Of a stretch of 64,000 nucleotides of DNA, positions 16,569 to 24,509 are shown one piece after another. Origin of the DNA: Pseudoalteromonas sp. CO133X (GTDB lineage Bacteria; Pseudomonadota; Gammaproteobacteria; Enterobacterales; Alteromonadaceae); contig SGPE01000009.1 of the NCBI GenBank assembly GCA_004208945.1, forward strand, positions 553,073 through 617,072, given 5' to 3'. Positions within the stretch are counted from its first letter, which is position 1, and the number at the start of each line of letters is the position of its first letter. The notes under the pieces were generated by a model. It saw only the letters and a program-made list of their open reading frames with translations, searched no databases and was not told the DNA's origin. The translations under genes were made by a program, and so were the position numbers.

Positions 16569-19268
16569 TTAGAACTTAACGTTAATACCAGCGTGGAAAC
16601 GACGACCTAGTACATCATATGTGTACGGGTCAGTGTTTGAGTCATTGTTACCTGAGTAGTAAGGTGGCTCTTTATCAAACATGTTGTTAACACCTGCAGA
16701 TAAAGTCACACGGTCAGATACAATGTATGAACCGCTGATGTCATGATAAACTACAGATGGTGTTGTAGGCGCTAAACAGCTTGAATCATCGATACATAAG
16801 TAGCTATCCATACCAGCGATGTAGCGTGCTTTATATGTTGCATCCCAGCTTTCGCCGCGTGCTGATAACGTAAAGTTAGACTTAAGGTCAGCATAACCAC
16901 CTGAACCAGAAGTGATAAGGCCAGCGTAATCAACTGTGTCATCAAGAACCGTAACAACGTACTCGTCTAGGTATGTTGTATCAAGTGCCGCTCTCCAGTT
17001 AAGACCCGCAGCTTCGAAGCTGTATGTTAGGTTAAGGTCAAAACCAGACGTTTCTTCAGAACCAATGTTTTGTAATTGGTTGTTGAATTTAACACGACCT
17101 GTGCTGTCCATGCTGATGTTAGCAGATTGACAAAGTGTCGTATTTGCGTTGTTTGACGTAGCTAAACATTGGTCAACAATGTATTGCTCGTTTACTGATG
17201 CAATCGCATTCTCGATTTCAATTTTGTAGTAATCAAGTGTCATGCTGAAACCGTCTAGCCACTCTGGGTCATATACGATACCAGCTGTTAGCGTGTCAGC
17301 TTCTTCTGGAGTAAGTAGAGAGTTACCACCTACAGTTACTTCAGCTTGGTCTTGAGCACCTGGGAATGTGATTTGCTCGAAAGATGGTGAGTTACCTGAG
17401 TAAAGCTCATCAACTGTCGGCGCACGGAATGCTGTTGAAACAACGCTACGTAGCATTAATTCATCGTTTGCTTTCCATGTTAAACCTAGTTTCCACGTTT
17501 CGTCAGAACCAAATGTGCTGTAATCAAACGCACGGATAGCAGCGCTTAGCTCAACATTTTGTGCAAATGGTGCATCAGCTAATAGTGGTAATGCAAACTC
17601 AACATATGCTTCATTTACGTCAAAGCCACCTGCTGTTGGTTCAACTGGAGGATCATTTGCCAAACCTTGTGCTGTTAGAGAATCTGGTGTGTACCATGCT
17701 TTCTCTTGACGACGCTCAATACCTGCAGCGAATGCAGCGTAACCAGCTGGCATTTCAAACATTTCGCCTGAAACAGATGCAGCTAGGATGAATAACTGGC
17801 TACCACCATTGTTTACTTCAGTGTAAACATTCTTACGGAAATCATCAGATACCCATGCAGATTGGTCTAATGGGTTGAAAGTACCTTCAAGAATTTGGTC
17901 TTGGATAGCACCCATGTTGTGAAGGTTGCTTAGCTTATCTACTGAGTCGTTACGACCGAAGTTAGCTGAAACGTCCCAAGAGTAATCACCGATGAAACCT
18001 TGTGCACCAACAACAGCACGTACAGTATCAACAGATTGTTCGAAGTAACGAGCACCTGTGTCAGACATACGACGACCGTAAGAAATCTTATCACCATATT
18101 GGTAATTTCTTTCTTGAGTCACGTAGCTGCCATCAGCATTTTTATCTAAGTAGCCGTCACCATCAAGATCAACACGCTCATCATAGCTTTGGCTAAGAAG
18201 TGCGTTACCCATGTTTTCAGTGTATTCGAAATCGAACCATACTGGTTGTGGAGCCATTTGTTGCTCTGACCAACGCTTAGTGTATGTGAATTCAGTGAAT
18301 AACGACGTATCGTCAGATAATTCGTATGTCGCGATACCAGTAAGGTTTAAACGCTCCATTGGCGTGTAAAGGTAGCTAGCTGGTGAGTAGTTGTATGCAT
18401 CAGCATTGCCATAGCGGTGATAATCACCACCACGACCTGTTACACCGCTGTCGTTGATAAGAGATACTGGCGTATCTTCACCTTTAGCGTTAACAGTTAG
18501 GCCTTTCTCGCCATTACCATTCCAAATGTGACCGCCTTCGTTGTATGAAGAACCAGTACAGTATAGGCCATTGCTACCTTCAGCTAGAGGACACTCAGAG
18601 AAGTCGCGGTCTGCTTGAGAAGCTTTACCACGGTCAGTGTACTGCATACCGATTACGATATTACCTTTATCGAAAGATGTACCTACAGTGAAGTCAATTG
18701 AGTTTTCTGTAGCATCGCCTTCGCCAGTGATCGCAGTATTTGCGTTCATGTCTAGGCCTTCGAAATCATCTTTAAGGATAATATTTACAACACCTGCTAC
18801 TGCGTCAGTACCGTATACAGCTGATGCGCCATCTTTAAGTACTTCAACAGAACGGATCATTGAAACTGGGATAGTATTTAAGTCAACAGTCGATGCTGCG
18901 CCTGTACCAGAAGCGATCATACGACGACCGTTTACAAGTACTAATGTACGACTAGAACCTAGACCACGTAAATCGATACGTGCGTTACCGCCTGAACCAT
19001 TATTGATACCAGGGTTAGTCATCGCGCCGCCAGTGGCAGTCATTTTTTGTAATACGCTATCGATGCTTGTCGCACCCATTGCTTTAATGTCATCAGCGCC
19101 AATAATTGTTACTGGGCTAGCGTTTTCCATATCAGAACGCTTGATGCGTGAACCAGTAACTTGAATCTTTTCGATTGACTCAGCTGCATCATCAGCAGCT
19201 AAAGCTTGCATGCTTGAGAACATTGGGATAGCTGAAACAACAGCTAAACCAAGAATTGATTTTTTCAT
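16569..19268 (-). CDS. TonB-dependent outer-membrane receptor
   Basis: An 899-residue receptor with a signal peptide ending in QALA. A TonB box-like segment (IEKIQVTGSRI) comes next, then the plug domain (about residues 45-165; VLVNGRRM, SVEVLKDGASAVYGTDAVAGVVNIILK) and a large beta-barrel ending in aromatic Phe (HAGINVKF), the outer-membrane assembly signal. Such receptors import large substrates using TonB energy; this subclass in Alteromonadales often takes peptides, glycans or siderophores, and the ligand is not evident here. It is monocistronic with its own terminator and a very long AT-rich upstream region. No dedicated regulator or catabolic gene sits beside it. Confidence 0.93.
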   Translation of the reverse strand: MKKSILGLAVVSAIPMFSSMQALAADDAAESIEKIQVTGSRIKRSDMENASPVTIIGADDIKAMGATSIDSVLQKMTATGGAMTNPGINNGSGGNARIDLRGLGSSRTLVLVNGRRMIASGTGAASTVDLNTIPVSMIRSVEVLKDGASAVYGTDAVAGVVNIILKDDFEGLDMNANTAITGEGDATENSIDFTVGTSFDKGNIVIGMQYTDRGKASQADRDFSECPLAEGSNGLYCTGSSYNEGGHIWNGNGEKGLTVNAKGEDTPVSLINDSGVTGRGGDYHRYGNADAYNYSPASYLYTPMERLNLTGIATYELSDDTSLFTEFTYTKRWSEQQMAPQPVWFDFEYTENMGNALLSQSYDERVDLDGDGYLDKNADGSYVTQERNYQYGDKISYGRRMSDTGARYFEQSVDTVRAVVGAQGFIGDYSWDVSANFGRNDSVDKLSNLHNMGAIQDQILEGTFNPLDQSAWVSDDFRKNVYTEVNNGGSQLFILAASVSGEMFEMPAGYAAFAAGIERRQEKAWYTPDSLTAQGLANDPPVEPTAGGFDVNEAYVEFALPLLADAPFAQNVELSAAIRAFDYSTFGSDETWKLGLTWKANDELMLRSVVSTAFRAPTVDELYSGNSPSFEQITFPGAQDQAEVTVGGNSLLTPEEADTLTAGIVYDPEWLDGFSMTLDYYKIEIENAIASVNEQYIVDQCLATSNNANTTLCQSANISMDSTGRVKFNNQLQNIGSEETSGFDLNLTYSFEAAGLNWRAALDTTYLDEYVVTVLDDTVDYAGLITSGSGGYADLKSNFTLSARGESWDATYKARYIAGMDSYLCIDDSSCLAPTTPSVVYHDISGSYIVSDRVTLSAGVNNMFDKEPPYYSGNNDSNTDPYTYDVLGRRFHAGINVKF

Positions 19269-19828
19269 GTGAAAACCCTACTTGTTGGAAATTTACCTTT
19301 ATTTAGGTAGCGCTCGTTATTATTAGAATCACGAGTCAGCGGGAGGCAACTTAGGGGGATTTAACTGAACGAAAACTGAATGAGAGGTCAAATAAAAAAC
19401 ACCGCGAATTTTAGGTACCCAATCAAGGTAATAAGGTTTCATAATGTATCAATGTTAACAACAAAAAACATAAACAATTCATAACAATAGAAAGCACTTG
19501 ATACAAAAAAAATACTTATGAAACCATTTACATTCACTTTGTAATCAAATGTAATTGCTCAGCAAATATTCCTATATATGAAATTTTTACAAGTTGATCA
19601 CACATCATTATAAAAACCGTAATAGGTCAATAAATCTGCTAACCATAGTTATTCACAAAAACTAACTAAATAGATAAAGTTAGCTTACAAATGCATTATT
19701 AGGGGATGAATATTGTAATAAGTTCCAACTTTTAACGTTTTTTGTTGAAAAAGACTGATGAAACTTTTAAGTGCGGCTATAGACAGTGGAAAGAAATTTC
19801 TAAGTGCTAGCTTTTAAAGGAGTTCTTA
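19269..19828. other. 560-bp AT-rich gap upstream of the TonB receptor
   Basis: No credible coding sequence on either strand. The receptor promoter must lie here, and AGGG at a suitable distance precedes the receptor ATG. A perfect AGAAATTTCT palindrome lies near 19792-19801. No tRNA-like, riboswitch-like or terminator structure was recognised. It is much longer than the other intergenic gaps in this window, so a small RNA or several regulator sites are possible but not demonstrated. Confidence 0.4.
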
Positions 19829-20239
19829 TTAATAACGAGAGTCAAAGTAATATAATAAGCTGTGTGTTTGATCATCCGCCCCTGTATAAGATACAGTCAT
19901 TTTCCAAGTCATTACTTTTTCTGAGCATAAACCAACCATGGTATCTGCATGCCAGTAATTGGCGCCCTTTTTAAATTGCAAAGGTATGTAACCCATGTAC
20001 ATAGTCACGCCTTCAAGTTTTGCTGAATTGATACTTGCCCCTTCAGGAAGCTTCAAATTAATTGTAAATGGGGTTTCAGGAGAAATGTTGGGTGCTGATA
20101 GCCAAATTTCAGTTTTATCAGCAAATAAGCAATGGTCATTATTTTTACAGGTTGCAGATACACTTGCCTCTTCTATACTTTCCCTATCACAAGCAGTTGC
20201 TAAAAGGCACAACGTTAAAAGAAGCGGGATGTTTTTCAT
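19829..20239 (-). CDS. predicted lipoprotein of unknown function
   Basis: A 136-residue protein with a lipoprotein-like signal ending at Cys17 (LLATAC). The mature part is a beta-rich domain with two Cys in ATCKNNDHC, an MYMGYIPLQF segment and a later Cys in TMVGLCSEK. Together they suggest an Ig-like or YtkA/FixH-like fold in which MxMGxxP and the Cys could bind metal. I do not recognise a named family. It is divergent from ccoN across 345 bp, so a link to oxidase copper supply is possible but only inferred from proximity and the Met/Cys pattern. Confidence 0.6.
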   Translation of the reverse strand: MKNIPLLLTLCLLATACDRESIEEASVSATCKNNDHCLFADKTEIWLSAPNISPETPFTINLKLPEGASINSAKLEGVTMYMGYIPLQFKKGANYWHADTMVGLCSEKVMTWKMTVSYTGADDQTHSLLYYFDSRY

Positions 20240-20363
20240 TTTTATTAGCCTGTAAAAATAAAACGGATACTAGTCAGCTGTGCTGTAAAAAACAACTATG
20301 TTAAATCGAATGACTTAAAAAAACACAATGGCTGACAAAAAATAACCAACAAAACGTTAAAAT

Positions 20364-20377
20364 TTGATTGATGTCAT
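20364..20377 (+). promoter_or_regulatory. FNR-box-like site upstream of ccoN
   Basis: TTGAT-TGAT-GTCAT matches the FNR consensus TTGATnnnnATCAA at 8 of 10 positions with one perfect half-site. It lies about 207 bp before the ccoN ATG. An FNR homologue is encoded 7 kb downstream in the same cluster. The rest of the 345-bp gap holds an inverted repeat at 20390-20412 and no coding sequence. Confidence 0.5.
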
Positions 20378-20389
20378 AATTTTATGCAA

Positions 20390-20412
20390 TTGACCTATCT
20401 TTTTAAGGTCAA
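20390..20412. repeat. inverted repeat in the ccoN upstream region
   Basis: TTGACC, 11 bases, then GGTCAA: a perfect 6-bp dyad just downstream of the FNR-like box. It could be a regulator site; there is no run of T after it, so it is not an intrinsic terminator. Confidence 0.4.
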
Positions 20413-20584
20413 AAATTTTATCATTTCCATCGCAAAAATAAGGGTTTCTCGAGTTTGTTTTCTGAAGTTAACGTCTTTGGCTAGCTTTGGGTAACACGCT
20501 TGTGAAGTAATAGTAGGGCCCGCTTATTTTACAGTAGGTGGGTAATTCATTTCTAAACGCATTAATTGCAGCGGAAGCCAGAAA

Positions 20585-22018
20585 ATGAGCCAAACAGTAG
20601 CATCACAAACTGAGTACAACTATAAAGTTGTACGCCAATTCGCTATTATGACAGTGATTTGGGGCATCGTTGGCATGAGTGTTGGGGTTCTGATTGCTGC
20701 CCAATTAGCTTGGCCAGCACTTAACTTTGATACACCATGGTTAACATACTCTCGACTACGTCCGTTACATACGAACGCAGTAATTTTCGCATTTGGTACG
20801 AGTGCACTTTTTGCGACGTCTTATTACGTCGTACAACGTACGTGTCAAACGCGACTTTTCTCAGATAAACTAGCAGCCTTTACCTTCTGGGGATGGCAAC
20901 TTGTTATCGTACTAGCAGCGATTACCTTACCTTTAGGTATCACAAGCTCAAAAGAATACGCAGAACTAGAATGGCCAATCGATATTCTTATCGCGGTTGT
21001 TTGGGTTACTTATGCGGTTGTATTCTTTGGTACGCTAATCAAACGCAAAGTGTCGCACATTTATGTTGCGAACTGGTTCTACGCTGGTTTCATTATTACT
21101 GTCGCTGTATTACACATTGTAAACAGCATGGCAATTCCAGTTTCACTCACTAAATCTTACTCTATCTACGCAGGTGCTGTAGATGCGATGGTTCAGTGGT
21201 GGTACGGTCATAACGCTGTTGGTTTCTTATTAACTGCAGGTTTCCTAGGTATGATGTACTACTTCGTACCAAAACAAGCAGGTCGTCCTGTTTATTCATA
21301 CCGTCTATCGGTAGTTCACTTCTGGGCACTTATCTCTTTATATATTTGGGCTGGTCCTCACCACCTTCACTACACAGCTCTACCTGACTGGACACAAAGC
21401 TTAGGTATGGTTATGTCAGTTATCCTATTCGTTCCATCTTGGGGTGGTATGATCAACGGTATCATGACGTTATCAGGTGCTTGGCATAAACTACGTACTG
21501 ACCCAGTATTACGTTTCTTAGTTGTTTCTCTATCTTTCTACGGTATGTCTACGTTTGAAGGCCCGATGATGGCTATCAAGTCAGTTAACGCGCTTTCTCA
21601 CTACACTGACTGGACTGTAGGTCACGTACACTCAGGTGCGCTAGGTTGGGTTGCAATGATTTCTATTGGTGCTATCTATCACCTAATCCCTGCACTATTC
21701 TCACAAGGCCGCATGTACAGTGTTAAATTAGTTAACACACACTTCTGGTTACACACTGTGGGTGTTGTTCTATACATCGTAGCAATGTGGATCTCAGGTG
21801 TTATGCAAGGTCTAATGTGGCGTGCAGTAAACTCAGACGGTACGTTAATGTACAGCTTCGTACAGTCTTTAGAAGCTTCATACCCGTTCTATATCATGCG
21901 TTTCCTAGGCGGTGTATTCATCGTAACAGGTATGCTAATTATGGCTTACAACGTTTATCGTACTGTTGCTGCGAAAAAAGACTCGCTGCAATTAGACGCT
22001 GACGCACAATTGGCATAA
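20585..22018 (+). CDS. ccoN: cbb3-type cytochrome c oxidase subunit I
   Basis: The 477-residue catalytic subunit of the high-affinity cbb3 oxidase, an integral inner-membrane protein with about twelve helices. It binds haem b and the haem b3-CuB centre where O2 is reduced. Conserved histidine regions are visible in [13 protein letters not shown] (low-spin haem), [41 protein letters not shown] (CuB ligands) and [13 protein letters not shown]. Length and order fit the family. It starts the operon ccoN-ccoO-ccoQ-ccoP and has CGGAAGCC upstream of the ATG. Likely induced at low oxygen through FNR. Confidence 0.97.
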   Translation: MSQTVASQTEYNYKVVRQFAIMTVIWGIVGMSVGVLIAAQLAWPALNFDTPWLTYSRLRPLHTNAVIFAFGTSALFATSYYVVQRTCQTRLFSDKLAAFTFWGWQLVIVLAAITLPLGITSSKEYAELEWPIDILIAVVWVTYAVVFFGTLIKRKVSHIYVANWFYAGFIITVAVLHIVNSMAIPVSLTKSYSIYAGAVDAMVQWWYGHNAVGFLLTAGFLGMMYYFVPKQAGRPVYSYRLSVVHFWALISLYIWAGPHHLHYTALPDWTQSLGMVMSVILFVPSWGGMINGIMTLSGAWHKLRTDPVLRFLVVSLSFYGMSTFEGPMMAIKSVNALSHYTDWTVGHVHSGALGWVAMISIGAIYHLIPALFSQGRMYSVKLVNTHFWLHTVGVVLYIVAMWISGVMQGLMWRAVNSDGTLMYSFVQSLEASYPFYIMRFLGGVFIVTGMLIMAYNVYRTVAAKKDSLQLDADAQLA

Positions 22019-22030
22019 CGGAGTAGAACG

Positions 22031-22705
22031 ATGAGCAATAATAATTCACAAAACAAACACGAAATAGTCGAAAAAAATGTTGGCCTAATGGCTATCTTGA
22101 CTGTCTTCGCAATCAGCTTTGGTGCACTTGTTGAAATTACTCCACTAATGTTCCAAGACGATACAACTAAACCTGTTGATGGCCTACGCCCTCTTACAGC
22201 TTTAGAAATGGAAGGTCGCGACATTTATGTACGTGAAGGTTGTTACAACTGTCACTCACAAATGATTCGTCCATTCCGTGACGAAGTTGAGCGTTACGGT
22301 CACTACTCTGTAGCTGGTGAATCAGTATGGGATCACCCATTCCAATGGGGTTCTAAGCGTACTGGTCCGGACCTAGCTCGTGTTGGTGAACGTTATTCAG
22401 ACGATTGGCATCATGCCCACTTAATGGATCCACGTGCTGTGGTTCCAGAGTCAAATATGCCAGCGTTTCCTTGGTTAGACGAAAACAGAGTCGATACGAC
22501 CCATACTCTTAAAAAGCTTCAAATATTCCGTGATAGTTTCGGGATCGACAAAGCGAGTAGCCGTTACGACGGTAAAGGTTATGGAAGCGACGAAGAGCTA
22601 CAAGCTGACATTGCGAAAATCGAAGCCATGAACAATGGTGAAGGCGCAACTGAAATGCAAGCTCTAATTGCTTACTTACAACAGCTTGGCACACACTTGA
22701 AGTAA
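22031..22705 (+). CDS. ccoO: cbb3-type cytochrome c oxidase subunit II (monohaem)
   Basis: A 224-residue membrane-anchored c-type cytochrome that passes electrons to CcoN. One N-terminal transmembrane helix (about residues 17-37) is followed by a periplasmic domain with a single haem c motif, CYNCH, in [15 protein letters not shown]. Met ligands occur downstream in [10 protein letters not shown]. It lies 12 bp after ccoN, with CGGAGTAG as ribosome-binding site, and is followed at 5 bp by ccoQ. Confidence 0.96.
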   Translation: MSNNNSQNKHEIVEKNVGLMAILTVFAISFGALVEITPLMFQDDTTKPVDGLRPLTALEMEGRDIYVREGCYNCHSQMIRPFRDEVERYGHYSVAGESVWDHPFQWGSKRTGPDLARVGERYSDDWHHAHLMDPRAVVPESNMPAFPWLDENRVDTTHTLKKLQIFRDSFGIDKASSRYDGKGYGSDEELQADIAKIEAMNNGEGATEMQALIAYLQQLGTHLK

Positions 22706-22710
22706 TTATT

Positions 22711-22896
22711 ATGGATTACGGAACATACAGAGGCATTTTGACTCTGGTAATTTTAGTACTGTTTATTGTGATTGTTGTATGGGCATACAGCAAGCGTAGC
22801 AAAAGTCGTTTTGATGACGCTGCCAATGCCATATTTGAAGATGAAAAAAAACACAACAACACAATCTCTAACGAGGAAAAGGAGTCTGAGAAATGA
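22711..22896 (+). CDS. ccoQ: cbb3-type cytochrome oxidase subunit CcoQ/FixQ
   Basis: A 61-residue protein with one N-terminal transmembrane helix (ILTLVILVLFIVIVVWAYS) and a charged cytoplasmic tail containing FDDAANAIFEDE, the usual CcoQ pattern. It stabilises the oxidase complex in characterised bacteria. The stop overlaps the ccoP start (ATGA), so the two are translationally coupled. Confidence 0.92.
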   Translation: MDYGTYRGILTLVILVLFIVIVVWAYSKRSKSRFDDAANAIFEDEKKHNNTISNEEKESEK

Positions 22897-23858
22897 CTAG
22901 CTTTTGGAGTATATGGGTTATCGTTTTAACCCTTGCGTGTCTTGCTATCATCTTCGGCCTACTTCTGTGGAACTTAAAAAACTACACAGGTGTTAAAGAA
23001 GGTGAGAGCTGTGGTCACGAGTTTGATGGCATTGAAGAGCTAAACAATCCACTACCAAAGTGGTGGACTTACATGTTCTTCGCGACATTTATTTGGTCTG
23101 TGTACTACCTTGCAGCTTACCCAGGTTTAGGTAACTGGGAAGGTTTAGGTAAGTGGACAAGTTCTAACCAAGGTATCACCTCTTTAGAAGAGTCTAAAAA
23201 GGCAACTGAACAAGCATTAGCTAATGGTGAAAACGTTCAATTAGACCAAGAGTTTATCGCAGCTGATGAGCGTTTCGGCCCTATCTTTGAAGCATTTGCT
23301 AAACAAGATATTGAGACACTTGTTAAAGATGAAAAAGCGCTTGAAATTGGTCAACGTTTATTCTCTCAAAACTGTGCGCAATGTCATGGTTCAGATGCAC
23401 GTGGTGGTCAAGGCTTCCCTAACCTAACGGATAACGATTGGTTATATGGCGGCACACCAGATAAAATCAAAGAAACACTTCTTCATGGTCGTGTTGCTGC
23501 GATGCCACCTTGGGGTGATGCATTAGGTGAGCAAGGCATTAAAGAAATGACAGCTCACGTACTAAGCCTATCTGGCCGTACTGTTAACCAAAAAGACGCT
23601 GAAGCAGGTGCAGCTAAGTTTGCAATGTGTGCTGCGTGTCACGGTGCTGACGGTAAAGGTTCAGTAGCTCATAACTTACCATTTGGTGCACCTAACCTAA
23701 CGGATAACATTTGGTTATATGGTGGTTCTAAACGTGCCGTTGAAGAAACACTTATCAATGGCCGTGCAGGTGTAATGCCAGCATGGAAAGACATTTTAGG
23801 TGAAGACAAAGTACACCTGTTAACAGCGTACGTTTACAGCTTGTCACAAGAAAAATAA
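22893..23858 (+). CDS. ccoP: cbb3-type cytochrome c oxidase subunit III (dihaem)
   Basis: A 321-residue dihaem cytochrome c that accepts electrons from soluble cytochromes and feeds CcoO/CcoN. Two N-terminal transmembrane helices (about residues 4-25 and 55-75) flank the conserved GHEFDGIEELNNPLPKWW. Two cytochrome c domains follow with CAQCH and CAACH haem motifs and matching MPPWGDAL / MPAWKDIL Met-ligand regions, showing an internal duplication. It is the last gene before a strong terminator. Confidence 0.97.
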   Translation: MTSFWSIWVIVLTLACLAIIFGLLLWNLKNYTGVKEGESCGHEFDGIEELNNPLPKWWTYMFFATFIWSVYYLAAYPGLGNWEGLGKWTSSNQGITSLEESKKATEQALANGENVQLDQEFIAADERFGPIFEAFAKQDIETLVKDEKALEIGQRLFSQNCAQCHGSDARGGQGFPNLTDNDWLYGGTPDKIKETLLHGRVAAMPPWGDALGEQGIKEMTAHVLSLSGRTVNQKDAEAGAAKFAMCAACHGADGKGSVAHNLPFGAPNLTDNIWLYGGSKRAVEETLINGRAGVMPAWKDILGEDKVHLLTAYVYSLSQEK

Positions 23859-23925
23859 CCACGCGGTTAATAAAATGTATATTCAATTAATCTTTTAATT
23901 CAATAGATTAATTAAGATCAAAAAA

Positions 23926-23949
23926 GCCTCCATCTGGAGGCTTTTTTTT
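23926..23949 (+). terminator. Rho-independent terminator after ccoP
   Basis: GCCTCC-ATCT-GGAGGC followed by eight T. It separates the oxidase structural genes from the assembly genes. Confidence 0.93.
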
Positions 23950-24008
23950 AGTCTTTTGCTTTTAGATCCGATAAAATGCGTACAACGTTTTTAAAGGTAG
24001 TAAGTACT

Positions 24009-24500
24009 ATGAACCCCACTCCTTGGTATAAAAATTTTTGGCCTTGGTTTTTAATCTCTTTTCCACTTGCCGCTATTATTGGTTGTGCTGGCCTTATTTA
24101 TATGGCTATAGGCAACGGACCCGACATGGTTGTTGATGACTATTATAAAAAAGGCAAAGCTATCAACCTTGAACTCAGTAAATTTAACAAAGCAAAGGCG
24201 CTCTATTTGCATGGTGACTTAAATGTGACCGGCGACAAAGTAACCTTCACTTTTACCAAAGGTGATGCGAGTAATGTGCATTCTTTAAAAATGTCATTTT
24301 ATCACCGCACCATTAAAGCAAACGATTTTGATGTTAGCCTGATGAAAAACGCCCATGGCGATTTCACCGCCCTATTAGATGCGCATGTAAATGGTGCTTA
24401 CACAGTGTTTATTGAACCTATTGATGGTAGTTGGAAACTAAAAGAAGATATTATTCTACCAACTGAAAAAACAATTTCGATTAGCCCTGAATATAAGTAG
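24009..24500 (+). CDS. ccoH: FixH/CcoH family cbb3 oxidase assembly protein
   Basis: A 163-residue protein with one N-terminal membrane helix (FWPWFLISFPLAAIIGCAGLIYMAI) and a periplasmic beta-rich FixH domain beginning VVDDYYKKGKAINLELSKFNKA, the family hallmark. It is involved in maturation of the cbb3 oxidase. ATG 24009 is chosen over an upstream ATG at 23976 because AAAGGTAG gives good spacing and the typical MNPTPWYKNFWPWF start results. It is followed by ccoI after 9 bp. The usual ccoG gene that often precedes it is absent. Confidence 0.9.
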   Translation: MNPTPWYKNFWPWFLISFPLAAIIGCAGLIYMAIGNGPDMVVDDYYKKGKAINLELSKFNKAKALYLHGDLNVTGDKVTFTFTKGDASNVHSLKMSFYHRTIKANDFDVSLMKNAHGDFTALLDAHVNGAYTVFIEPIDGSWKLKEDIILPTEKTISISPEYK

Positions 24501-24509
24501 TAAACTCTG

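Noticed and set aside
18637-19164. 175-codon plus-strand open frame
   Set aside because: It is antisense to the TonB receptor plug domain, whose identity is clear. Its composition is a mirror of that gene.
19590-19610. CRP-like site around TTGATCACAC
   Set aside because: Only one half-site resembles the consensus; the second half is absent at the right spacing.
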